A DNA stretch of 11,045 nucleotides from Thermoflexus sp. (GTDB lineage: Bacteria > Chloroflexota > Anaerolineae > B4-G1 > DUEL01). The translations under genes and the position numbers were made by a program. The stretch is from the NCBI GenBank assembly GCA_028276215.1, contig JAPYWT010000039.1, positions 1-11,045 of the forward strand, in the 5' to 3' direction. Below the pieces are notes generated by a model, which was not told where the DNA came from, did not search any database, and saw nothing but the letters and a program-made list of their open reading frames with translations. Positions 1 through 6,168 of this stretch are shown here, piece after piece. How positions within the stretch are numbered: the first letter of the stretch is position 1; every line of letters begins with the position of its first letter.

Positions 1-207
1 AAAGAATAGATTCTCCCGATAGACCAGCGTCTCCACCCGCTCTGGGCCGATTTCGCTGAACGAATCCACCTCCCGCTCCTGGGTGACGTAGGGGGCCAGG
101 AGGTCCCGCTGGTGCAGCCAGAGGGGCTTATTGAGCACCCGCAGTTCACGGGCCGGCTCGTTGAACGGGTGGATAAACCTTCGGTCCCTCAGGATGATCT
201 TGCGCAT
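1..207 (-). CDS. Unidentified protein, N-terminal 69 residues (gene runs off the window)
   Basis: The frame opens with ATG at 207-205 and stays open to base 1, so only the first 69 residues are present. The peptide begins MRKIILRDRRFIHPF and continues with NEPARELRVLNKPLW, then LHQRDLLAPYV. It is soluble in character, with no signal peptide or membrane segment. The 'RVLNKPLWLHQRD' stretch vaguely recalls the start of sugar-nucleotidyltransferase-like proteins, but the nucleotide-binding core would lie outside the window, so I assign no function. Codon use looks like the neighbouring genes. A weak purine-rich stretch (GGGCAGACGGG) precedes the ATG. The gene is co-directional with the V4R gene upstream but separated from it by a 270-bp repeat island, so membership of the same operon is uncertain. 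Confidence 0.6.
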   Translation of the reverse strand, partial: MRKIILRDRRFIHPFNEPARELRVLNKPLWLHQRDLLAPYVTQEREVDSFSEIGPERVETLVYRENLFF

Positions 208-224
208 ACCCGTCTGCCCTGCCT

Positions 225-347
225 GCAGGGTAAATCCGGCGCTACCCAACTGTGCAGGATAAATCCTGCGCTACGGCAGGATAAATCCTGCGCTACCCAA
301 TTGTGCAGGATAAATCCTGCGCTACGGCAGGATAAATCCTGCGCTAC
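225..347. repeat. Palindromic repeat cluster (five copies of a 21-bp unit)
   Basis: The unit is GCAGGATAAATCCTGC followed by GCTAC; its first 16 bases form a hairpin with a 6-bp stem (GCAGGA/TCCTGC) and TAAA loop. Four identical copies lie at 254-274, 276-296, 305-325 and 327-347, and one degenerate copy at 225-245. The copies pair into a 51-bp higher-order unit: two copies separated by one G, preceded by CCCAACTGT or CCCAATTGT, repeated once. Similar palindromic intergenic repeats are common in bacterial genomes of this kind. Linkers are 1-8 bp, which excludes a CRISPR array. Confidence 0.9.
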
Positions 348-384
348 AACTGCAACTGCCTGAGCGGTGATAAAATCGCCAGTT
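348..384. other. Short spacer with a small hairpin between the two repeat arrays
   Basis: The 37 bp between the palindromic cluster and the heptamer array include GGTGAT-AAA-ATCGCC, which can fold as a 6-bp stem containing one G-U pair. There is no U-run after it in either direction, so it is not a convincing terminator. Nothing else is recognisable. Confidence 0.35.
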
Positions 385-475
385 GTCCGTGGTCTGTCGT
401 CCGTCGTCTGTGGTCCGTCGTCCGTCGTCTGTGGTCTGTGGTCTGTCGTCTGTGGTCTGTGGTCCGTCGTCCGTC
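385..475. repeat. Tandem heptamer array, 13 units of GTCYGTS
   Basis: Thirteen perfect-length 7-bp units run without interruption. Only positions 4 (C/T) and 7 (C/G) vary: GTCCGTC occurs 5 times, GTCTGTG 5 times, GTCTGTC twice and GTCCGTG once. The array abuts the V4R gene: its TAG stop (480-478) leads directly into the repeat. Because 7 is not a multiple of 3, all three frames are translated into low-complexity peptides (for example SSVVCGL or TTDHRR), which I regard as artefacts. It resembles the short tandemly repeated heptanucleotides (STRR) described in cyanobacteria. Confidence 0.92.
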
Positions 476-477
476 GT

Positions 478-1089
478 CTATCCCCCCAGTTCTATCTCCA
501 TCTCGCAGCGGGGGCCGCCCGCCGCCGCACAGACCACCTCCGTGACTTTGACGGAGTCCTTGCCGGTCGCCCACTGAACCGTCTCCTGAAGCAGGCCGGC
601 CAGCAGATGGCAACAGGGAGAAGAGGACGTCCGTCCCTGGCACACTCCACAGCGCTCTACCACCCAGAGGAGACGGTCGCCTTGCTTCTGGACCTGGATG
701 TTCCCGTCAGCGAACCGGTTGAATACCTCTGCCACGGTCTCCAGACCAATTCGGGCCCGGGTCCGGGTCGGGAGGAGGGGAAATAGTAAGTCCGCCAGGT
801 CTATCAGAAAGCCGAATCCCGGCATCCCCAGGCGAAAGCAGGCGCGCCCGGTCTGGAAGGCCAGTTCTCGTCCCTTCCCCACTCCGTACATTTCCTCCAG
901 GGCGGCCATCAGCCGGGGGATCAGGTTCACCGGGAACCCCCTCTCCAGATTGTCGGCCGGGTAGGCCGCCAGATGGCGGAGGCCGGCGCGACCCAGCACG
1001 GCCTGGAAGCCGGGAGTGCCCAGCGATTGCTCCAGCGCCATCAGGAGAAAACGCCCGAACCGGTTGGGGATATGAGTTTCTTCTATCAC
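478..1089 (-). CDS. V4R (4-vinyl reductase-like) domain protein
   Basis: This 203-residue protein ends in a V4R domain, a small ligand-binding module first described in BchJ and also found in regulators. The diagnostic cysteine pattern is in the C-terminal third: C147 and C150 (CGVC), C159 and C160 (PCCHLLAG), a G-rich helix with the 'TGKDSVKVTE' strand, then C187 and C195 before the final strand. Residues 10-100 are mostly helical and resemble the N-terminal part of other V4R proteins. No enzyme domain is attached, so a sensor or carrier role is more likely than catalysis; this is inference. Translation starts at GTG (1089-1087), which overlaps the stop of the upstream hydrolase in GTGA, indicating coupled translation. 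The stop codon runs directly into the heptamer array. Confidence 0.8.
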   Translation of the reverse strand: MIEETHIPNRFGRFLLMALEQSLGTPGFQAVLGRAGLRHLAAYPADNLERGFPVNLIPRLMAALEEMYGVGKGRELAFQTGRACFRLGMPGFGFLIDLADLLFPLLPTRTRARIGLETVAEVFNRFADGNIQVQKQGDRLLWVVERCGVCQGRTSSSPCCHLLAGLLQETVQWATGKDSVKVTEVVCAAAGGPRCEMEIELGG

Positions 1090-1871
1090 CGGTCCAGAAA
1101 CTCTCTCAGGGTTTGATGGAACCGTTCCGGCTCGTCCAGCATCGGGAAGTGGCCGGAATGCTCAAAGTACACGACCTGGGCCAGAGGAACCCCGTTGGCG
1201 AGGATTTCCCCCTGGTTGGGATTTACGATGCGGTCATTCCGGCCATAGATGCCCAGTACCGGGATTTTGATCTCCCGCAGGCGGGGGCGCAGGTCGGTAT
1301 GGCGGAGAGAAGCGATGCTGTAGTGAAAGGATTCCAGTGTCGTACGGGAAAGGTCCTGCTGAAACATCTCCGACCAGCGCCGCCAGTCGCGGGTGAGGAA
1401 GGGGGAAGCCAGACGGACTCCCAGGGGCAAGGCCCCCGGAATGCTGTAGGCCAGGGCGGCCAGGGGCTTCTTCGCAGCCAGTTTCAACATCAGCGCCAGG
1501 CCATCTCCGGTGATGGGGGAACCAACCATCGCCACCCGCTGGACCCGTTCCGGGTGGGCCAGCGCCAGGCTCAGGGAGACCGTACCGCCCATGGAGTGTC
1601 CCATTACCCGCGCCCGATAGATGCCCAACTGGTCCATAAACTGGGCCACCATTTCCACGTAATCCGTCACCTTGAATTGCAGTCCCTTCTTCCCCGACTC
1701 GCCAAAGCCCCAGAAATCCAGCGCGTAGGTCTTATATCCATCGGCCAGCACCTCCATCGTGCTCAGCCAGTAGTTCCATGAGCCCAACCAGCAGTGGAGG
1801 AGAATGACCGGCTGACCCCGACCGTATGTCTCATAATGGATGACTCCCCGATCTGTGACGATGGAACTCAT
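1086..1871 (-). CDS. Alpha/beta hydrolase fold protein
   Basis: A 261-residue alpha/beta hydrolase of normal family length. The nucleophile elbow is GHSMGG (Ser93), the acid is Asp213 in GRNDRIV, and the histidine is His241 in GHFPMLDEP, giving a complete Ser-Asp-His triad. The segment after strand 3 reads LLHCWLGS (residues 24-31), so the usual HG oxyanion motif is HC. A cap region (about 118-190) rich in Leu, Ala and Pro suggests a small hydrophobic substrate, which cannot be named from sequence. No signal peptide is seen, so it is cytoplasmic. The start is ATG 1871-1869 behind a strong GAGGAG ribosome binding site. It is translationally coupled to the V4R gene, hinting that the hydrolase and a small-molecule-binding partner act together. 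An ester, lactone or epoxide substrate is equally possible. Confidence 0.85.
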   Translation of the reverse strand: MSSIVTDRGVIHYETYGRGQPVILLHCWLGSWNYWLSTMEVLADGYKTYALDFWGFGESGKKGLQFKVTDYVEMVAQFMDQLGIYRARVMGHSMGGTVSLSLALAHPERVQRVAMVGSPITGDGLALMLKLAAKKPLAALAYSIPGALPLGVRLASPFLTRDWRRWSEMFQQDLSRTTLESFHYSIASLRHTDLRPRLREIKIPVLGIYGRNDRIVNPNQGEILANGVPLAQVVYFEHSGHFPMLDEPERFHQTLREFLDR

Positions 1872-2066
1872 TGTCTTTCTCCTCGGGTATGGTCACCCCT
1901 GTTATCTTATCACAAAACCAGCACCTTCCCCACAACAATGTGTTGCAAGTAGGTTAAGAGGAGGTTACAGTTTCCTTCGGCTTTATATAAGTAAAAGCGG
2001 ACACCGGTGGCCGTGGTCCGAATAGACCGGCCCCACGGACGGCGGTGCCCGCCCCGAGATGGTCAA
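1872..2066 (-). promoter_or_regulatory. Intergenic region with weak candidate promoter and dyad for the hydrolase-V4R pair
   Basis: Read on the minus strand, TTGTGG (1935-1930) and GATAAG (1911-1906), 18 bp apart, are a possible but poor sigma70 pair. A CAACA-ATG-TGTTG dyad (1933-1945) overlaps the -35 position and could be an operator. Nearer the GTPase stop, CACCGGTG lies in an imperfect 14-bp palindrome (2004-2017) followed by CTTTTA, a weak terminator candidate for the GTPase operon. None of these is strong. Confidence 0.25.
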
Positions 2067-2606
2067 CTACTCCCCCTCGCCGTCCATCGTCTCCAGAATA
2101 GAATACAGCAATTCCAGAAGGACGTTCTTGACACTTTCCTTATCAGTGGCAACACAGGGAAGAACTTTCACCGTCGGGTCAATCCGCAGGGCAATCCGCA
2201 GGTCCTCCGGAGACCAGGCGTCCTCCATATCCTGCTTGTTTGCGGCCACCACGTACGGCGTTGGAGCGTAGGTCCGAAATGTATCCAGAATCAGCCGGGC
2301 CTCCCGGAAGGTCTCCGGACGGGTGCTATCTACGACCACCACAAAGCCCAGCATCCCCTCCGAGAGAATCTCCCACATAAACTCAAAACGGCGCTGCCCG
2401 GGCGTACCAAACAGGTAAAGGACCAGGTCATCATCTACAGTGATCCGCCCGAAGTCCATGGCCACCGTGGTTTCTTCTTTGATCCGCTCCTCGGGGCGGC
2501 TGATTTTCGCCTCGGTGGCTACTACATCTATCTCGCTGATGGAACGGATAAACTGCGTCTTGCCCGCCGCGAAGGGGCCGGTCACTACCATTTTCACGAT
2601 CTGCAT
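2067..2606 (-). CDS. Small Ras-like GTPase (MglA/CvnD-type, COG2229-like)
   Basis: A 179-residue single-domain GTPase. G1 (P-loop) is GPFAAGKT at 10-17, G2 is ETTVAMDFG around Thr46-Thr47, G3 is FGTPGQ at 66-71, G4 is NKQD at 123-126 and G5 is CVATDKES at 151-158. In G3 the usual DxxG aspartate is replaced (LFGTPGQ), a change I recall as typical of the bacterial COG2229/CvnD group rather than a defect. Such GTPases act as switches in polarity or membrane-associated signalling and usually work with roadblock/LC7 proteins as MglB-like partners. Its ATG directly follows the TAA of the PATAN gene (TAAATG, no gap), so the two are co-translated. There is no lipidation signal or membrane segment. 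The roadblock protein at 7742-8248 is the only visible candidate partner. Confidence 0.88.
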   Translation of the reverse strand: MQIVKMVVTGPFAAGKTQFIRSISEIDVVATEAKISRPEERIKEETTVAMDFGRITVDDDLVLYLFGTPGQRRFEFMWEILSEGMLGFVVVVDSTRPETFREARLILDTFRTYAPTPYVVAANKQDMEDAWSPEDLRIALRIDPTVKVLPCVATDKESVKNVLLELLYSILETMDGEGE

Positions 2607-3443
2607 TTACAACTCCCGGATGCGGTCTATCAGTCGTTGGACGATGCTGCGTTTGACGGCCGGGCGTCGTTGCATGGGCGGTACCCCAACAGGAGCAGGA
2701 ACACCGGGTGGCGGTTTGACTTCCGCACCCTCCGGTGGAACCAATTCCACCAATCCGGCCTGAAGCAGTCCGTAGACGATGCGCCGAATCTGGAAATCGC
2801 TCATGTGATTGTACTGAGCGATCTGGCGGATGGTGTTGCGGGGGTTGATAAACGAAACGACCCTCCACTCCTCCACCGTCAGATTGATGGTCCGCAGGCG
2901 CGCATCGGGACGGTCGGTAAAGCGGAGGGCCATGTCCAGATTGGGCAATTCCTCTTGAAGCCGCTCCCACTCCCGGAGACGGCGGCTGCCTTCCATAATC
3001 ACGTTCTCCAGGTCAATGGAGACCGTGATGCGCCCTTCTACCGGAAGGACGTTGGGCTCAAAGCGGAACGTTCCCTCCGGCCAGGTGAACAGTTTGTAGA
3101 CGACCTCCAGGACGTGATTGCGGACACTATCCACAATGTCCTTCTGGGTGACGTAACCCGCGTTGCTCAGCAACACGCCCAGTTCCCGGTCGTCTTTGAT
3201 GTCCGAACGGGCCCGGATGGTGCGGGCCAGTTCATCGGTGATTTTCCCCGCTCGCTGGAGGATGGAAACCAGACGGTCATCCTGCCCATCCAGGCTGGCG
3301 TAGATGAGTTTGCCTTCGCGAAAGTAGAAGCGAGCCTGGTCTTGCGGCGTCTCTACCGCCAGAGTGCCTGTCTTGCGCGCCAGATTGATGAGATGGAGTA
3401 ACTGGGTGGCGCTAAAATCTTGCAGGTTCCCTTTCAGTGCCAT
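2607..3443 (-). CDS. PATAN/DUF4388 domain signalling protein with C-terminal winged-helix-like region
   Basis: Residues 1-130 form a PATAN (PatA N-terminal, DUF4388) domain, recognisable by the start MALKGNLQDFSATQLLHLIN, the strand 'KTGTLAVET', 'ARFYFREGKLIYA' and the closing WPEGTFRFEP. Residues 185-235 (INLTVEEWRVVSFINPRNT to RRIVYGLLQAGLVEL) look like a winged helix-turn-helix. A proline-rich linker (about 236-258) and a basic amphipathic tail (259-278) end the protein. PATAN domains are thought to mediate protein-protein contacts in two-component and gliding/polarity systems. It begins ATG 3443-3441 about 50 bases after a strong promoter, with only a weak ribosome binding site, and is followed without gap by the GTPase. 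I infer that it is an adaptor or effector of that GTPase. Confidence 0.82.
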   Translation of the reverse strand: MALKGNLQDFSATQLLHLINLARKTGTLAVETPQDQARFYFREGKLIYASLDGQDDRLVSILQRAGKITDELARTIRARSDIKDDRELGVLLSNAGYVTQKDIVDSVRNHVLEVVYKLFTWPEGTFRFEPNVLPVEGRITVSIDLENVIMEGSRRLREWERLQEELPNLDMALRFTDRPDARLRTINLTVEEWRVVSFINPRNTIRQIAQYNHMSDFQIRRIVYGLLQAGLVELVPPEGAEVKPPPGVPAPVGVPPMQRRPAVKRSIVQRLIDRIREL

Positions 3444-3499
3444 ATACCCTGCCTGCCCTTGAGGTAAACGACAGACGATAGATGCCGAGTGGCGACCCT

Positions 3500-3527
3500 A
3501 TTATACCTTTTCCTGATAACAAGTCAA
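3500..3527 (-). promoter_or_regulatory. Strong sigma70-type promoter for the PATAN-GTPase operon
   Basis: On the minus strand, TTGACT (3527-3522) is followed after 16 bp by TATAAT (3505-3500), a perfect -10 and a five-of-six -35. Transcription would start near 3493, giving a leader of about 50 nt before the ATG at 3443. The leader contains CGTCTGTCG, a single copy of the heptamer found in the array at 385-475. No terminator for guaA is visible between 3562 and this promoter. Confidence 0.82.
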
Positions 3528-3562
3528 CCGCTTTTGTGTAACAGGAGTGTTTCAATTTGCTT

Positions 3563-5128
3563 CTATTCCCACTCAATCGTCGCCGGAGGCTTGGAGGTGA
3601 TGTCGTAGACGACCCGGTTCACCCCGGCGACCTCGTTGACAATGCGGTTGCTGATGCGGGCCAGCAGGTCGGGGTCCAGCCGGGCCCAGTCGGCGGTCAT
3701 AAAGTCCTCGGTGGTGACCACCCGCAGGGCCACGACCTCTTCGTAGGTCCGCTGGTCGCCCATCACGCCCACGCTGCGGACCGGCAGGAGGACGGCGAAG
3801 GCCTGCTGGGTGGCCCGCAGCAGGCCCGCCCGGCCCAGTTCCTCCTGCAGGATGGCGTCGGCGGCGCGCAGGGTCTCCAGCCGCTCCCACGTCACCGGGC
3901 CGAGGACCCGCACCGCCAGCCCCGGCCCCGGGAACGGCTGCCGCCAGACCACCTCCGGCGGCAACCCCAGCACCTCCCCCACCGCGCGGACTTCGTCTTT
4001 GAAGAGATACCGCAACGGCTCTATCAGCCGCAACTGCATCCGCTCCGGCAGCCCGCCCACGTTGTGGTGGGTCTTGATCCGGCGGGCCCCGGGCCGGTCC
4101 GGCGCCGCCGATTCAATGACGTCCGGGTAGAGGGTGCCCTGGGCCAGAAAATCCACCCGCCCCACCTTTTCTGCCTCCCGCTCAAAGACCCGGATGAATT
4201 TCTCTCCCACGATGTGCCGCTTCGCCTCCGGGTCGGTCACTCCCTCCAGCGCGGCCAGAAATTCTTCGGTGGCGTCCACTGCCACGAGTGGCATCCCTAA
4301 TCCGTCCCGGAACGTGCGCACCACCTGCTCCGGCTCCCCCCGGCGCATCAGGCCGGTGTTGACGAAGATACAGGTCAGGCGGTCGCCGACGGCCCGGTAG
4401 ACCAGGGTGGCGGTGACGGCGGAGTCCACGCCGCCGCTGAGGGCACAGAGAACCCGCCCGTCCCCCACACGGGCGCGGATGTCGGCAACGGCCTCTTCTA
4501 TGAACGTCGCGGGGGTCCAGGTGGGCGCGCAACCGCAGACGTCGGTGGCGAACCGGCGGAGAATCTCCCGTCCGGCGGGGGTGTGGACCACCTCGGGATG
4601 GAACTGGACGCCGTAGAGGTGGCGCTGGAGGTCGCCCATGGCGGCGATGGGGGAGTTGGGGCTGCGGGCCAGGGGGATGAAGCCCGGCGGCAGTTCCTCC
4701 ACCCGGTCGCCGTGGCTCATCCAGACCTGGGGCTGGGCCTCCAACGGGGCCAGCAACGGAACCGGCTGCAGGAGTTCCACCGGGGCCGGCCCGTATTCCC
4801 GCTCGGGGGCCCGCCGGACCCGTCCGCCCAGCGCGTGGGCCAGGAGTTGCATCCCGTAGCAGATGCCCAGGACAGGGCGGCCGCTCTCCAGGACGTAGGC
4901 CGGCAGGGTCGGCGCTCCGGGCTCGTAGACGCTGGCCGGGCCGCCGGAGAGGATGAAGCCGCGCGGCCCCAGCGCCATCACCCGTTCGGCGGGGGCATCC
5001 CAGGGGAACAGTTCGCAGTAGACCTGCGCCTCCCGCACCCGCCGGGCGATGAGTTGGGTGGTCTGAGAGCCGTAGTCCAGGACGACGACGGTGTCGTGAA
5101 ATTCAGTCGGCGACGTGGATTCGCCCAT
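3563..5128 (-). CDS. guaA: GMP synthase (glutamine-hydrolysing)
   Basis: GuaA converts XMP, glutamine and ATP into GMP in the cytoplasm. The 521-residue protein has the full two-domain layout. The class I glutamine amidotransferase domain spans 12-195, with Cys90 in GICYGMQ and His177/Glu179 in FHPE. The ATP pyrophosphatase domain starts near 208, with the P-loop SGGVDS at 231-236. The C-terminal dimerisation domain contains KTHHNVGGLPE and QPFPGPGLAVRV and ends in SKPPATIEWE, the usual conserved terminus. Length is normal. The start ATG (5128-5126) lies 26 bases inside the 3' end of xpt in another frame; no better in-frame start exists, and the ribosome binding site is weak, suggesting translation is fed by ribosomes finishing xpt. 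Xpt makes the XMP that GuaA consumes. Confidence 0.97.
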   Translation of the reverse strand: MGESTSPTEFHDTVVVLDYGSQTTQLIARRVREAQVYCELFPWDAPAERVMALGPRGFILSGGPASVYEPGAPTLPAYVLESGRPVLGICYGMQLLAHALGGRVRRAPEREYGPAPVELLQPVPLLAPLEAQPQVWMSHGDRVEELPPGFIPLARSPNSPIAAMGDLQRHLYGVQFHPEVVHTPAGREILRRFATDVCGCAPTWTPATFIEEAVADIRARVGDGRVLCALSGGVDSAVTATLVYRAVGDRLTCIFVNTGLMRRGEPEQVVRTFRDGLGMPLVAVDATEEFLAALEGVTDPEAKRHIVGEKFIRVFEREAEKVGRVDFLAQGTLYPDVIESAAPDRPGARRIKTHHNVGGLPERMQLRLIEPLRYLFKDEVRAVGEVLGLPPEVVWRQPFPGPGLAVRVLGPVTWERLETLRAADAILQEELGRAGLLRATQQAFAVLLPVRSVGVMGDQRTYEEVVALRVVTTEDFMTADWARLDPDLLARISNRIVNEVAGVNRVVYDITSKPPATIEWE

Positions 5129-5675
5129 CCCGCATTTCGGTAATGGTGACCAGCGCCTCTATGGGGACGCCCAGGGGGGCCAGGACGTCGCGGCCGCCCT
5201 CAAACCGTTTCTCTATCAGGACGCCGATGCCGACGACCTCCCCGCCGGCCTTCTGGACCAGCCGGACCAGCGCGGCGATGGTCAGGCCGGTCGCCAGGAA
5301 GTCGTCTATGATGAGCACCCGGTCGCCCGGCCCCAGGTACTCCGGGGAGACCATCAGCAGGACCTCCAGCCCCTTGGTGTGGGACGGGGCGCTCTCCACG
5401 TAGACCGGCTCCATCATCGTGATGGGCTTCCGTTTCCGGGCATAGATGACCGGGATTCCCAGCGCCAGCCCGGCGGCCAGGGCCGGCGCGATGCCGGAAA
5501 TCTCCGCCGTCAAAATCTTATTGGCCCCCACTCCCCGGAAGCGGCGGGCCAGTTCCTCCCCGGCCCGTTGCATCAGCCCCGGGTCTATCTGGTGGTTGAT
5601 GAACCCGTCCACCTTGAGGATGCCGTTCCCCAGGTCCCGCCCTTCGGCCAGAATGCGGCGCTTCAATTCCTCCAT
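5103..5675 (-). CDS. xpt: Xanthine phosphoribosyltransferase
   Basis: Xpt salvages xanthine: xanthine plus PRPP gives XMP and pyrophosphate. The 190-residue protein starts MEELKRRILAEG, closely resembling Bacillus subtilis Xpt. It keeps KVDGFINHQIDP (21-32), EISGIAPALAAGLALGIPV (58-76) and the PRPP-binding loop VLIIDDFLATG (120-130, Asp124-Asp125). I chose ATG 5675-5673 over an in-frame ATG six codons upstream (5693) for two reasons: the shorter form matches the family N-terminus, and a GGGGGG ribosome binding site sits just before it, whereas the longer form would overlap the DinB gene. Only one base separates its start from the DinB stop. In Bacillus, xpt is under a purine riboswitch; no room for one exists here, so control must come from further upstream. 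The 3' end overlaps guaA. Confidence 0.95.
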   Translation of the reverse strand: MEELKRRILAEGRDLGNGILKVDGFINHQIDPGLMQRAGEELARRFRGVGANKILTAEISGIAPALAAGLALGIPVIYARKRKPITMMEPVYVESAPSHTKGLEVLLMVSPEYLGPGDRVLIIDDFLATGLTIAALVRLVQKAGGEVVGIGVLIEKRFEGGRDVLAPLGVPIEALVTITEMRDGRIHVAD

Positions 5676-5676
5676 G

Positions 5677-6153
5677 CTATCCCCCCAGAGCATTCATCAG
5701 GTCGCGCATGTGCATCAACTGGTGGCCGTAAATGGCATTGATGAAGGTCTCCAGGTTGACCTCGCCCAGGGCCGGGTGTCGGCCCACCCGGTCCAGGTCC
5801 TCATCGGTCAGCGTGGCGACCCATTCCAGGGTCCGCTGACGGGCGGCCTTCAGGTCCGCCAACAGTTGCTCCGGCGGGATGCCCGCCAGCCGCCGGTACT
5901 CGGCCTCGTTGTAGGCATTGTAGTCAAACCCTTCCGGCGCGCCCGGCCCTCCGGCGGCGATGTCCTGGGCCAACTGCCTCAGCCCCTCCTCGGAGGAGAC
6001 GAAGTGGGCCAGGAGGTCCCGCACGGTCCAGGGGTACGGCTGTTCGTAGAGGACGGCCTCCCACTGACCCGGCTGGATGGAACTGAAGATGGCCAGAGTT
6101 TTCTCTATCCCCCTTTGCAGTCTCTCTTTCAGTGCTTCTACTCTTTCTGTCAT
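5677..6153 (-). CDS. DinB-fold four-helix-bundle protein
   Basis: A 158-residue protein of the DinB/YfiT-like superfamily, a metal-binding four-helix bundle. The expected histidine triad is visible: His50 (WTVRDLLAHF), His144 and His148 (YGHQLMHMRDL), about 94 residues apart as in the family. Members include thiol-dependent transferases, maleylpyruvate isomerase-like enzymes and stress-induced proteins, so the chemistry cannot be stated. The sequence has no secretion signal. ATG 6153-6151 follows an AAGGAGG ribosome binding site in the 15-bp gap after the epimerase gene, and its stop is one base before xpt, so it sits in the middle of a probable four-gene operon. The link to purine salvage may be only shared transcription. 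Confidence 0.85.
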   Translation of the reverse strand: MTERVEALKERLQRGIEKTLAIFSSIQPGQWEAVLYEQPYPWTVRDLLAHFVSSEEGLRQLAQDIAAGGPGAPEGFDYNAYNEAEYRRLAGIPPEQLLADLKAARQRTLEWVATLTDEDLDRVGRHPALGEVNLETFINAIYGHQLMHMRDLMNALGG

Positions 6154-6168
6154 CGGTGCCTCCTTGAG

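Noticed and set aside
225..347. Possible CRISPR array
   Set aside because: Units are palindromic and 21 bp, but the linkers are only 1-8 bp and repeated, so there are no unique spacers; no cas genes are nearby.
367..786. Open frames on both strands translating the heptamer array (SSVVCGL and TTDHRR peptides)
   Set aside because: A 7-bp repeat keeps all frames open; the rest of these frames is antisense to, or out of frame with, the V4R gene.
2404..2409. GTPase inactivated by loss of the G3 aspartate
   Set aside because: The FGTPGQ form of G3 is usual for this bacterial GTPase group, and the G1, G4 and G5 motifs are intact.
2007..3401. 464-residue open frame on the plus strand
   Set aside because: It runs antisense through the GTPase and PATAN genes, has no family resemblance and reflects GC-driven frame opening.
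3557..4300. 247-residue open frame on the plus strand
   Set aside because: Antisense shadow of guaA, low complexity and rich in Pro, Arg and His.
5675..5700. Purine riboswitch upstream of xpt
   Set aside because: xpt starts one base after the DinB stop codon; there is no untranslated leader that could hold an aptamer.
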